Positions 1 through 5,470 of a stretch of 5,470 nt of DNA are shown piece by piece. The stretch covers positions 1 to 5,470 of the forward strand of contig CALBPX010000037.1 of NCBI GenBank assembly GCA_937899055.1. The letters are read 5' to 3'. A program made the translations under genes and the position numbers. The notes under the pieces are model-generated. The model was not told where the DNA came from. It did not search any database and worked only from the letters and a program-made list of their open reading frames with translations. Position 1 is the first letter of the stretch. The number at the start of each line of letters is the position of its first letter. The stretch comes from an uncultured Bacteroidales bacterium (GTDB lineage: Bacteria; Bacteroidota; Bacteroidia; Bacteroidales; UBA932).

Positions 1-85
1 TGTACAGGGCTGCCAGCAGAACTCCTGCCAGCAATACAACCGCCAATGCAATCAAAAGAAATATGTTCCTTTTACGTTTAAGCAT
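1..85 (-). CDS. 5' end of an unidentified membrane-anchored or exported protein (partial)
   Basis: Twenty-eight codons are visible before the window ends. The peptide starts MLKRKRN and continues with about 20 strongly hydrophobic residues (IFLLIALAVV, then LLAGVLLAALY). A basic N-terminus followed by a long hydrophobic stretch is the layout of an uncleaved signal anchor or a Sec signal peptide. No lipobox cysteine is seen in the visible part. The frame is closed upstream by a TAA at 98-100 and there is no other ATG, so the start is well bounded. A possible promoter and the terminator of the neighbouring transcript lie just upstream, which suggests an independent transcription unit. The family cannot be named from this much sequence: single-pass envelope enzymes such as MltG-type transglycosylases start this way, but so do many others. 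Confidence 0.7.
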   Translation of the reverse strand, partial: MLKRKRNIFLLIALAVVLLAGVLLAALY

Positions 86-92
86 AGACGGG

Positions 93-122
93 CGAATTTA
101 CGAAATTTTCCGCTATAACAAA
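93..122 (-). promoter_or_regulatory. Possible Bacteroidetes-type promoter for the left-edge gene
   Basis: On the minus strand a TTTG (119-122) is followed after 18 bases by TAAATTCG (93-100). This matches the Bacteroidetes -33/-7 pattern TTTG-N19-21-TAnnTTTG with one -7 mismatch and a spacing one base short. Transcription would start only a few bases before the ATG at 85, so the mRNA would be nearly leaderless. The TTTG also lies inside the T-run of the adjacent terminator. The assignment is tentative. Confidence 0.3.
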
Positions 123-151
123 AAAACCTCCGCATCGCCGGATGCAGAGGT
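119..151 (-). terminator. Rho-independent terminator of the FKBP transcript
   Basis: In minus-strand RNA, CCTCTGCATC (150-141) pairs with GATGCGGAGG (136-127) across a 4-base loop. The stem has 9 pairs with one internal mismatch, plus a possible A-U closing pair at 151/126. Seven consecutive U residues follow (126-120). This is a canonical intrinsic terminator, 24 bases past the FKBP stop codon and before the next gene on the same strand. On the plus strand the hairpin is followed only by an interrupted T-rich stretch, so it acts mainly leftward. Confidence 0.9.
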
Positions 152-174
152 CTTTGTCTTTTGAAGTGCTTTTG

Positions 175-897
175 CTATTTCTTCTTCTCTTCCTTTGGCT
201 GGAAAGGCATGACTTTGATGAGTTCTACATCAAACAACAGAGTTGAGTAAGCAGGCAGATCCGGACCCATGTCCTGAGCGCCGTATGCAAGGTTGAAAGG
301 TATCCAAAGTTTAACCTTTCCGCCTTCGCCTATCAGCTGAACGCCTTCCTGCCATCCGGGGATAACTCCGTTAACAGGGAATTTTACGGTTTCTCCTCTG
401 TCATATGAAGAATCGAATACCTTGCCGTTAAGCAGAGAGCCCTTGTAGTTAACCTCTACAGTATCCTGGAGTGTGGGCTTAACTTCGCTTCCGGGAACTT
501 CAATCAGGTACTGAAGTCCGCTGTCGGTTTCCTCAACACCCTCGTTCTTCTTGTTCTCCTCAAAAAACTTCTTCTCTTCCTCGGCACGGATCCGGCCCAT
601 TGTCTCGCTCATCTTCATCATGTAGCTCTGAATGTACATGGGAGCTTCCTGTGCGTTGAAAATGACGCTGGTATCGCCCTTGAGGACCTTGATCATAGTA
701 CTCTTGATCTTCTCAAGGTTGAGGTTCTCCATCTGTGAACCTTTGAGCATGTTACCGAAAGCCACGCCCACAGCTATACTTGCTGAATCAACAGCACCCT
801 GAGGAATACCGGGAACTGTCTTTACGGTTGTAGTAGTACATGAAGCCAGGAACATTGCGCTCAGTGCAACTGCTACGATTGATTTAAAAATCTTCAT
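175..897 (-). CDS. FKBP-type peptidyl-prolyl cis-trans isomerase lipoprotein
   Basis: The 240-residue protein should catalyse cis-trans isomerisation of X-Pro bonds, assisting protein folding in the cell envelope. Residues 1-20 form a lipoprotein signal peptide with lipobox LASC (lipidated Cys20). The residues after the cysteine are TTTTVKT, with no acidic surface-export motif of the Bacteroidetes type, so I infer a periplasm-facing lipoprotein. Residues about 37-100 resemble the helical dimerisation domain of FkpA/Mip proteins, followed by a charged helix (about 103-120). The FKBP domain covers about 143-230. By analogy to FKBP12 the active-site residues are present: Tyr151, Phe161-Asp162, Phe173, Val178-Ile179, Trp182, Tyr205, Leu214 and Phe222. 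It should therefore be catalytically competent. The C-terminus is a lysine/glutamate tail. The start is supported by the signal peptide; the leader AAAGATAGAATT is AT-rich with no strong Shine-Dalgarno. Size and domain order match FkpA-like proteins. Confidence 0.95.
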   Translation of the reverse strand: MKIFKSIVAVALSAMFLASCTTTTVKTVPGIPQGAVDSASIAVGVAFGNMLKGSQMENLNLEKIKSTMIKVLKGDTSVIFNAQEAPMYIQSYMMKMSETMGRIRAEEEKKFFEENKKNEGVEETDSGLQYLIEVPGSEVKPTLQDTVEVNYKGSLLNGKVFDSSYDRGETVKFPVNGVIPGWQEGVQLIGEGGKVKLWIPFNLAYGAQDMGPDLPAYSTLLFDVELIKVMPFQPKEEKKK

Positions 898-936
898 AAT
901 TCTATCTTTAATTTGTTTATGTTATTTTCTCTGCCC

Positions 937-960
937 GGCGGACTTTGCTACAAGCCCGCC
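937..960 (-). other. RNA hairpin between the ureohydrolase and FKBP genes
   Basis: In minus-strand RNA, GGCGGGCTT (960-952) pairs with AAGUCCGCC (945-937), a 9-bp GC-rich stem with a 6-base loop. One pair is G-U in this orientation; on the plus strand it would be an A-C mismatch, so the structure favours leftward transcripts. No U-run follows on either side, so it is not a standard terminator. It lies 21 bases past the ureohydrolase stop and just downstream of a -7 element. It could shape the 5' end of the FKBP mRNA or protect the 3' end of the upstream mRNA. Confidence 0.6.
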
Positions 961-962
961 TG

Positions 963-970
963 CAAATATA
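963..970 (-). promoter_or_regulatory. Probable -7 element of a promoter for the FKBP gene
   Basis: TATATTTG on the minus strand is an exact match to the Bacteroidetes -7 consensus TAnnTTTG. Transcription would start near 955-958, giving a leader of about 60 bases. No TTTG lies at the expected 19-21-base spacing upstream; the closest is a weak GTTT (990-993). The element lies 12 bases past the ureohydrolase stop codon. The FKBP gene may thus have its own promoter inside a longer operon. Confidence 0.5.
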
Positions 971-981
971 TTCATTTTACT

Positions 982-2106
982 TCAATTGGAAACCAGCAAG
1001 GCCAACTTATGCAAAAGTCTTGCCCCCACATTTGCGTCCCATTCATTTTCTTTTCCTCCAACAGCCATTTCTCCCTTGGAGCGTGCCGGCGCAACTTCGC
1101 AGAGGTCAAACCCTACAATCTTCCTCAGCGATGCAACCTGCCTGAGCAGATAAACCGCATCCTGGAACGAAAGACCGCCCGGTACCGGAGTGCCGGTATT
1201 GGGGCAGAGCGAAGGATCCAGGCCGTCTATGTCGAAACTGATATAGACATATTCAGGCAAGCTGTCTATGATTCTTTGACAGATGCTCTTCCAGGTCTGG
1301 CCCTCGGCACGGCTTTCTTCTATCTGCCTGTCGGTAAAGGCGGATATGCGGCCCTCACGCGTTATGGTGTCGTATTCCTCGGCGCAGAAGTCTCTTATGC
1401 CAACCTGGGTAAGATGCCCTATGTTGCCTATCTTGGAAAGGATGTTGAACATAATGGAAGCATGGGAATGTTCAAAGCCCTCGTAGGCGTTTCTGAGGTC
1501 TGCATGGGCGTCGAACTGCAGGACGCCGAGCTTCTGGCCTTCGGGCAGACTTGCCGCGGCTGCCTTCACGGCTCCGAAGGACACGCTGTGCTCCCCTCCT
1601 ACCACGCCCGGAATCTTGCCCTGAGAAAGATAGCCGGCACAGATTTGCTCCACAAGGTAGTTCACGCTTTCGGACGCCCGGTTCACCTGGGTCAGAAGTT
1701 CTACCAGTTCCCTGTCAAGTTCTCCGCCGGCGGCCAGACGGTCTATTATGCGGCAGGCCTTGGCTCTGGAATCCTGGCTCAGGGCCTTTATGTAGTCCGA
1801 TACCTTGATGTGGCTCGGCCCGTTGTCTGCTTCTTCCTGCTCCAGGTCTATGACGGTTTCGTCCGTTCCTATCTTCAGCAAAGCCGAATCCTCAATGGCC
1901 TCGTCAAAAAGATCTACCTGAACCGAAGCTTCTGTGATGGCCTCCGGACCCTCAGCCGTACCCTCTGAATACGAAACGGTTGCATCCCAAGGCACGGATA
2001 TCAGCACCACGGGGCACTCATCGTTCGGAAAAGGCATTCCAAAATACCTCCCGTTAGCCACTCCCACGCCGGAAGGGTCAAACCCTATGTCGTTTTCTTC
2101 CTTCAT
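982..2106 (-). CDS. Agmatinase-type ureohydrolase (arginase superfamily)
   Basis: This 374-residue cytosolic enzyme belongs to the dimanganese arginase/agmatinase/formimidoylglutamase superfamily, which releases urea or formamide from guanidino or formimino compounds. All six metal ligands are visible: His173 (GGEHS), Asp199, His201 and Asp203 (DAHAD), and Asp292 and Asp294 (SFDIDGLDP). The segment LRNAYEGFEHSHASIM resembles agmatinases more than arginases, so agmatine to putrescine plus urea is the best guess; the substrate is not proven. An N-terminal WDATVSYSEGTAEGP matches the family's first conserved block. The protein is 70-80 residues longer than typical agmatinases, mostly from a helical, charged segment at about 75-150. 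The start chosen, MKEENDIGF, lies one base after the kdsD stop. A start 17 codons further upstream would run back into kdsD. AAGGA lies 11 bases before the chosen ATG, so translation is probably coupled. Confidence 0.9.
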   Translation of the reverse strand: MKEENDIGFDPSGVGVANGRYFGMPFPNDECPVVLISVPWDATVSYSEGTAEGPEAITEASVQVDLFDEAIEDSALLKIGTDETVIDLEQEEADNGPSHIKVSDYIKALSQDSRAKACRIIDRLAAGGELDRELVELLTQVNRASESVNYLVEQICAGYLSQGKIPGVVGGEHSVSFGAVKAAAASLPEGQKLGVLQFDAHADLRNAYEGFEHSHASIMFNILSKIGNIGHLTQVGIRDFCAEEYDTITREGRISAFTDRQIEESRAEGQTWKSICQRIIDSLPEYVYISFDIDGLDPSLCPNTGTPVPGGLSFQDAVYLLRQVASLRKIVGFDLCEVAPARSKGEMAVGGKENEWDANVGARLLHKLALLVSN

Positions 2107-2107
2107 G

Positions 2108-3079
2108 TCAAACAATTCCTTCGCGCAGAATATCGTGAATATGCACAAGGCCCACATAGCGGCCTTCCTTCATTACCACCACAGAAGTAATCTTGTTTTT
2201 CTGCATGATGTCAAAGGCGTTTACGGCCATGTCGTTGATGTCTATCTGCTTGGGCTTGGGGCTCATGATGTCCTGAGCCGCCAGCTGTTTCATGTCCTGT
2301 CCTTTTTCAACCATGCGCCTTACGTCGCCGTCTGTGATTATACCTCTCAGATCTCCGTTCTTGTCCAGAACCACGGTTGCTCCGAGCCTGTTCTGCGATA
2401 TGTTTATTATGGTGTTCTGTATGTTCTCGTTCATTCCCACAAACGGGCGGAGGTTCATGTCCATAACATCCGAAACCCTCAGATACAGTCTCTTGCCCAA
2501 ACTCCCGCCCGGATGGTATTTTGCAAACTGCTCCTGCGAAAAGCCCCTCATCTGAAGCAGGCAGACCGCCAGGGCATCGCCCATGACCAGCTGCGTAGTT
2601 GTGGAGGACGTTGGGGCAAGGTTGTTAGGGTCGCTCTCCTTTTCAACCGTTGCCCTTATTACATAGTCTGCATGCTGGGCAAGGAACGAATCCACATTGG
2701 AAACCATTGCTATAATCTTGTTGCCCATTCTGGCTATCAGCGGAACCAGAACTTTGATTTCCGGAGTGTTGCCGCTCTTGGATATGCATAGAACCACATC
2801 GTCCGGCTGCACTATTCCAAGATCTCCGTGTATGGCGTCGGCAGCATGCATGAAGATTGCCGGAGTGCCGGTGGAATTCATGGTTGCAACTATCTTGGTG
2901 CCTATTATGGCACTCTTGCCGATGCCCGTGACTATGAGCCTGCCCTTGGAGTTGAATATGAGGTCTATCACCTCCAGGAACGACTCATCTATGTAGTTTG
3001 TAAGATTGGCCACGCTTTCAGCTTCTTGGCTTATCACCCTACGGGCCAGGCCGAGTATCTCGAAATCGGAATTTTTCAT
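2108..3079 (-). CDS. kdsD: Arabinose-5-phosphate isomerase (KdsD/KpsF/GutQ family)
   Basis: This cytosolic aldose-ketose isomerase converts D-ribulose 5-phosphate to D-arabinose 5-phosphate, the first step towards Kdo for lipopolysaccharide. The 323 residues match the usual family length. A SIS domain (about 35-175) carries GIGKSAIIG, the motif HGDLG and SKSGNTPE. The residues equivalent to the catalytic or active-site positions of E. coli KdsD are all present at a constant offset of four: Lys55, His84, Glu107, Glu148 and His189 (YHPGGSLGK). Two CBS domains follow (about 204-260 and 270-321), probably regulatory. The start MKNSDFEI gives the family-typical N-terminus. An in-frame ATG 32 codons upstream (3175) is rejected because it would lie inside recQ. 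AAGGTG stands 11 bases before the chosen ATG. It is the first gene of the leftward operon and is divergent from recQ. Confidence 0.95.
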   Translation of the reverse strand: MKNSDFEILGLARRVISQEAESVANLTNYIDESFLEVIDLIFNSKGRLIVTGIGKSAIIGTKIVATMNSTGTPAIFMHAADAIHGDLGIVQPDDVVLCISKSGNTPEIKVLVPLIARMGNKIIAMVSNVDSFLAQHADYVIRATVEKESDPNNLAPTSSTTTQLVMGDALAVCLLQMRGFSQEQFAKYHPGGSLGKRLYLRVSDVMDMNLRPFVGMNENIQNTIINISQNRLGATVVLDKNGDLRGIITDGDVRRMVEKGQDMKQLAAQDIMSPKPKQIDINDMAVNAFDIMQKNKITSVVVMKEGRYVGLVHIHDILREGIV

Positions 3080-3085
3080 AAAAAT

Positions 3086-3115
3086 TTTGACACCTTGAAA
3101 ATTTTGAGTATCTTG
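3086..3115 (+). promoter_or_regulatory. Candidate promoter for recQ
   Basis: TTTG (3086-3089) is followed after 19 bases by TATCTTG (3109-3115). This fits the Bacteroidetes -33/-7 arrangement with a -7 element one T shorter than TAnnTTTG. Transcription would begin near 3121, about 40 bases before the chosen recQ ATG and after the upstream in-frame ATG at 3118, supporting the shorter RecQ. The element lies inside the kdsD leader. Confidence 0.4.
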
Positions 3116-3122
3116 TAGTGCA

Positions 3123-3130
3123 CAAATATA
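3123..3130 (-). promoter_or_regulatory. Probable -7 element of the kdsD promoter
   Basis: TATATTTG on the minus strand is an exact TAnnTTTG match, the same octamer as found before the FKBP gene. Transcription would start near 3116, giving a leader of about 37 bases. The region 19-21 bases upstream is AT-rich but has no TTTG, so the -33 element is weak or absent. Confidence 0.55.
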
Positions 3131-3162
3131 CGAAAACTGATAAAAATATATATCGGGTAAAA

Positions 3163-5379
3163 ATGAACATAACATCGGAAAAACTACATCAGCAGCTCAA
3201 AGAATTCTTCGGCTTCTCAAACTTCAAGTCCATGCAGGAAGACATCATAAAGCATCTGATTAAAGGCAACAACGCATTCGTCCTCATGCCCACCGGCGGC
3301 GGAAAGAGCCTCTGCTACCAGTTGCCGGCGCTTCTGATGGAAGGCACGGCCATTGTGGTTTCTCCCCTGATTGCCCTGATGAAGAATCAGGTAGATGCCA
3401 TAAGAGGTTTCGTGGCGGAAAAAGAAGGCATCGCCCATTTTCTGAACTCATCGCTGAATAAAGCCCAGATACTGGAAGTCAAGGAAGACCTCCTGAAAGG
3501 TATTACAAAGCTCCTTTATGTGGCTCCCGAATCGCTGACCAAAGAAGACAACATCCAGCTGCTGAGGCAGTGTAAAATATCGTTCTACGCAATTGACGAG
3601 GCCCACTGCATCTCCGAATGGGGCCACGATTTCCGTCCGGAATACAGACGGATACTCCCTATAGTCCAGGAAATTGGCATGGCTCCTATCATAGCCCTTA
3701 CGGCCACCGCCACGCCAAAAGTCCAGAGCGACATCCTCAAGAACCTGGGTATGCCGGACGCAAAAGTATTCAAGACATCCTTCAACCGCCCCAACCTTTA
3801 TTACGAGGTCAGGCCAAAGGTCAATACAGAAAAGGAAATCATAAAGTTCATCCGTCAGAACGAAGGCAAGAGCGGCATCATCTACTGCCTGAGCCGCAAA
3901 AAGGTGGAAGACATGGCCGAACTGCTGAATGTGAACGGCATAAAGGCTCTGCCATACCATGCCGGACTGGATGCTGCCACAAGGGCCTCCAACCAAGACA
4001 AGTTCCTGATGGAAGAGGTGGATGTAATAGTTGCAACCATAGCCTTCGGCATGGGCATAGACAAACCGGACGTGAGGTTTGTAATACACTACAACATGCC
4101 TAAGTCTCTGGAGGGCTACTACCAGGAAACCGGACGTGCAGGAAGAGACGGCGGAGAAGGCAAATGCTTGGCCTTCTACAGTTTCAACGATATACTCAAG
4201 CTGGAAAAGTTCATGCAGAGCAAGCCCGTGGCCGAGCAGGAGATAGGAAAGCAGCTGCTTACGGAAACCGTAGCCTATGCAGAAAGCAACCAGTGCCGCA
4301 GGAAAACCCTGCTCAACTACTTTGGAGAAGTTTATCCGGAAGACAATTGCGGAAGCTGCGACAACTGCCTGCACCCCCAGAAAGAGTTTGAGGGCAAAGA
4401 CTACCTTATTACTCTGTTCCAGCTGGTAAGATCCATGAAGGAGAACTTCAAGAGCGACCATCTGGCAAATATCCTCGGAGGAGTTACCAACGCCATGATA
4501 ACATCCTACAAGCACAACAACAGCCGCTTCTTTGGCATAGACAAAGACAAGGACGAAAGGTTCTGGCTGGCCGTAATACGTCAGGCCTGCGTTGGGCAGT
4601 TCCTCAAGAAAGACATTGAGCAGTACGGCCTTATTTCTCTGACAGACAAAGGAAAGGAATTCTTGGCCAAGCCCTGGTCCGTAATGCTCACAGAAGACCG
4701 CCACTTTGAGGCTTCAGAAGACGAAGACCTTGATGACGACATGCCCGCAGGAGCACGCAAGGGCGGCGGAGGCGGCGACCAGGCTCTGCTTTCCATGCTC
4801 AAGGACCTCAGACGGGATATCGGCCGCAAGCTCAACCTCCCTCCCTATGTGATATTCACAGATCCTTCCTTGGAAGACATGACCATATTCTACCCCATCA
4901 CCCTGGAAGAACTGACCAGCTGCTCCGGAGTGGGCAAAGGCAAGGCAGAAAAATACGGCAAGCCTTTCATTGAACTGATTCAGAAATATGTGGAGGAGAA
5001 CGAAATCCTCAGACCGTCCGACTTTGACGTAAAGATACGCAGCACGGAAGATACCTCCAAAATCAGCCATATCATAGTCCACAACACAGACATGCATGTT
5101 CCTCTGGATGAAATTGCCCGCATGAAAGATATGGATATGGACGAGCTTCTGACCAAGATAGAAGCAATTGTATCTGTAGGAAACTATATCAACATAGACT
5201 ATTACATCAAGCAGGCCGTTGACGAGGACAAAGTTCAGGACATCTATGAATATTTCAAGGAAGAGGCTGAGTCAGACTCCGTAACAGATGCCATGAAGGC
5301 CCTCGGTCCTGACTATACAGAGGAAGAAATCCGTCTGATACGCATAAAGTTCCTTACGGAAGTGGCTAACGGATATTGA
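3163..5379 (+). CDS. recQ: ATP-dependent DNA helicase RecQ
   Basis: RecQ is a 3'-5' superfamily 2 helicase acting in recombinational repair and fork processing. All helicase motifs are seen in 738 residues: motif 0 with Gln25, Walker A PTGGGKS (43-49), Ia (65-77), DEAH (145-148) with the aromatic-rich loop SEWGHDFRP, III TATAT (180-184), IV near 239-249, V near 288-315, and VI QETGRAGRDG (321-330). The RQC zinc site has Cys378, Cys396, Cys399 and Cys402, followed by a winged-helix region (about 408-510). A linker at 516-540 is acidic and then has five glycines. The HRDC domain spans about 541-613. About 125 further residues look like an added helix-turn-helix domain (VPLDEIARMK onward), making it longer than the 600-residue E. 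coli RecQ. The start MNITSEKL is preferred: an ATG 15 codons upstream adds a non-conserved tail and precedes the likely transcription start. No strong Shine-Dalgarno is present. Confidence 0.97.
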   Translation: MNITSEKLHQQLKEFFGFSNFKSMQEDIIKHLIKGNNAFVLMPTGGGKSLCYQLPALLMEGTAIVVSPLIALMKNQVDAIRGFVAEKEGIAHFLNSSLNKAQILEVKEDLLKGITKLLYVAPESLTKEDNIQLLRQCKISFYAIDEAHCISEWGHDFRPEYRRILPIVQEIGMAPIIALTATATPKVQSDILKNLGMPDAKVFKTSFNRPNLYYEVRPKVNTEKEIIKFIRQNEGKSGIIYCLSRKKVEDMAELLNVNGIKALPYHAGLDAATRASNQDKFLMEEVDVIVATIAFGMGIDKPDVRFVIHYNMPKSLEGYYQETGRAGRDGGEGKCLAFYSFNDILKLEKFMQSKPVAEQEIGKQLLTETVAYAESNQCRRKTLLNYFGEVYPEDNCGSCDNCLHPQKEFEGKDYLITLFQLVRSMKENFKSDHLANILGGVTNAMITSYKHNNSRFFGIDKDKDERFWLAVIRQACVGQFLKKDIEQYGLISLTDKGKEFLAKPWSVMLTEDRHFEASEDEDLDDDMPAGARKGGGGGDQALLSMLKDLRRDIGRKLNLPPYVIFTDPSLEDMTIFYPITLEELTSCSGVGKGKAEKYGKPFIELIQKYVEENEILRPSDFDVKIRSTEDTSKISHIIVHNTDMHVPLDEIARMKDMDMDELLTKIEAIVSVGNYINIDYYIKQAVDEDKVQDIYEYFKEEAESDSVTDAMKALGPDYTEEEIRLIRIKFLTEVANGY

Positions 5380-5470
5380 TCCAATTTATGCTTTTGTCCC
5401 GCCCCCAGTAAGACAGCTGACGCTTTGCATAGCGGCGGGTGTTTGTCTTGATGTTTTCTACGGCTTCTTC
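5366..5470 (-). CDS. miaA: 3' end of tRNA dimethylallyltransferase MiaA (partial)
   Basis: Thirty-four codons and a TAG stop (5366-5368) are visible; the rest lies beyond the right edge. The peptide begins EEAVENIKTNTRRYAKRQL and ends with SYWGRDKSINWINIR. The pattern T-R-x-Y-A-K-R-Q-L, an aromatic pair, a basic residue, then a final W near the terminus is characteristic of the MiaA C-terminus. MiaA transfers dimethylallyl to the N6 of A37 in tRNAs reading UNN codons. The catalytic P-loop and substrate residues are outside the window, so only the family is supported. The gene converges on recQ, and its last 14 bases lie within the recQ coding sequence. No separate terminator is seen between them. 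Confidence 0.85.
   Translation of the reverse strand, partial: EEAVENIKTNTRRYAKRQLSYWGRDKSINWINIR

Noticed and set aside
937..960. Reading the intergenic hairpin as an intrinsic terminator of the ureohydrolase
   Set aside because: No run of U follows the stem in either direction; the downstream bases are GGGCAGAGAAAATAAC.
913..1968. A 351-codon open frame on the plus strand opposite the ureohydrolase gene
   Set aside because: It lies antisense to a gene with all catalytic motifs, has no recognisable domain in its translation, and its openness follows from the codon bias of the real gene.
1934..2791. A 285-codon plus-strand frame spanning the ureohydrolase/kdsD junction
   Set aside because: It is antisense to two well-supported genes and shows no domain, promoter or ribosome binding site of its own.
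3118..3162. A 15-residue N-terminal extension of RecQ from the upstream ATG
   Set aside because: The added residues are not typical of RecQ, the motif 0 region follows at normal distance from the later ATG, and the likely transcription start lies after this ATG.
3448..4704. A 418-codon open frame on the minus strand opposite recQ
   Set aside because: Its translation shows no recognisable motif and it is fully inside recQ, which has every expected helicase motif. It is a codon-bias shadow.
1..5470. A previously undescribed system, mobile element, CRISPR array or RNA gene
   Set aside because: The window is packed with recognised housekeeping genes. I saw no direct-repeat array, terminal inverted repeats, transposase, tRNA or rRNA signature, and no gap longer than about 90 bases to hold one.

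Overview
The window looks like chromosomal housekeeping DNA from a member of the Bacteroidota, most likely Bacteroidales. Three things point there. Two genes are preceded by an exact TATATTTG, which fits the Bacteroidetes -7 consensus TAnnTTTG. The leaders are AT-rich and mostly lack strong Shine-Dalgarno sequences. The gene content also fits: a Kdo-pathway isomerase with CBS domains, a lipoprotein FKBP, and a RecQ of about 740 residues with an extra C-terminal domain. Genus cannot be decided from this sequence.

Layout, left to right. (1) At the left edge is the first 28 codons of a minus-strand gene that begins with a membrane anchor or signal peptide. (2) A minus-strand rho-independent terminator ends the next transcript. 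(3) A minus-strand gene encodes an FKBP-type peptidyl-prolyl isomerase lipoprotein. (4) An 84-bp gap holds an exact -7 element and a 9-bp RNA hairpin. (5) A minus-strand agmatinase-type ureohydrolase follows. (6) Minus-strand kdsD (arabinose-5-phosphate isomerase) ends one base before the ureohydrolase start. (7) An 83-bp divergent promoter region separates kdsD from recQ. (8) Plus-strand recQ helicase fills most of the right half. (9) At the right edge, the last 34 codons of a minus-strand miaA (tRNA dimethylallyltransferase) converge on recQ and overlap its 3' end by 14 bp.

kdsD and the ureohydrolase are almost certainly cotranscribed and translationally coupled. The FKBP gene may be read through from them but probably also has its own promoter. 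Their functions (Kdo/LPS precursor synthesis, guanidino-compound hydrolysis, envelope protein folding) do not form an obvious single pathway. recQ and miaA belong to DNA repair and tRNA modification.

I found no mobile element, CRISPR array, RNA gene, toxin-antitoxin pair or defence system, and no evidence for a novel system. The observations most worth checking are the recQ/miaA convergent overlap, the interleaved kdsD/recQ promoters, the hairpin at the FKBP leader, and the extra segment in the ureohydrolase.
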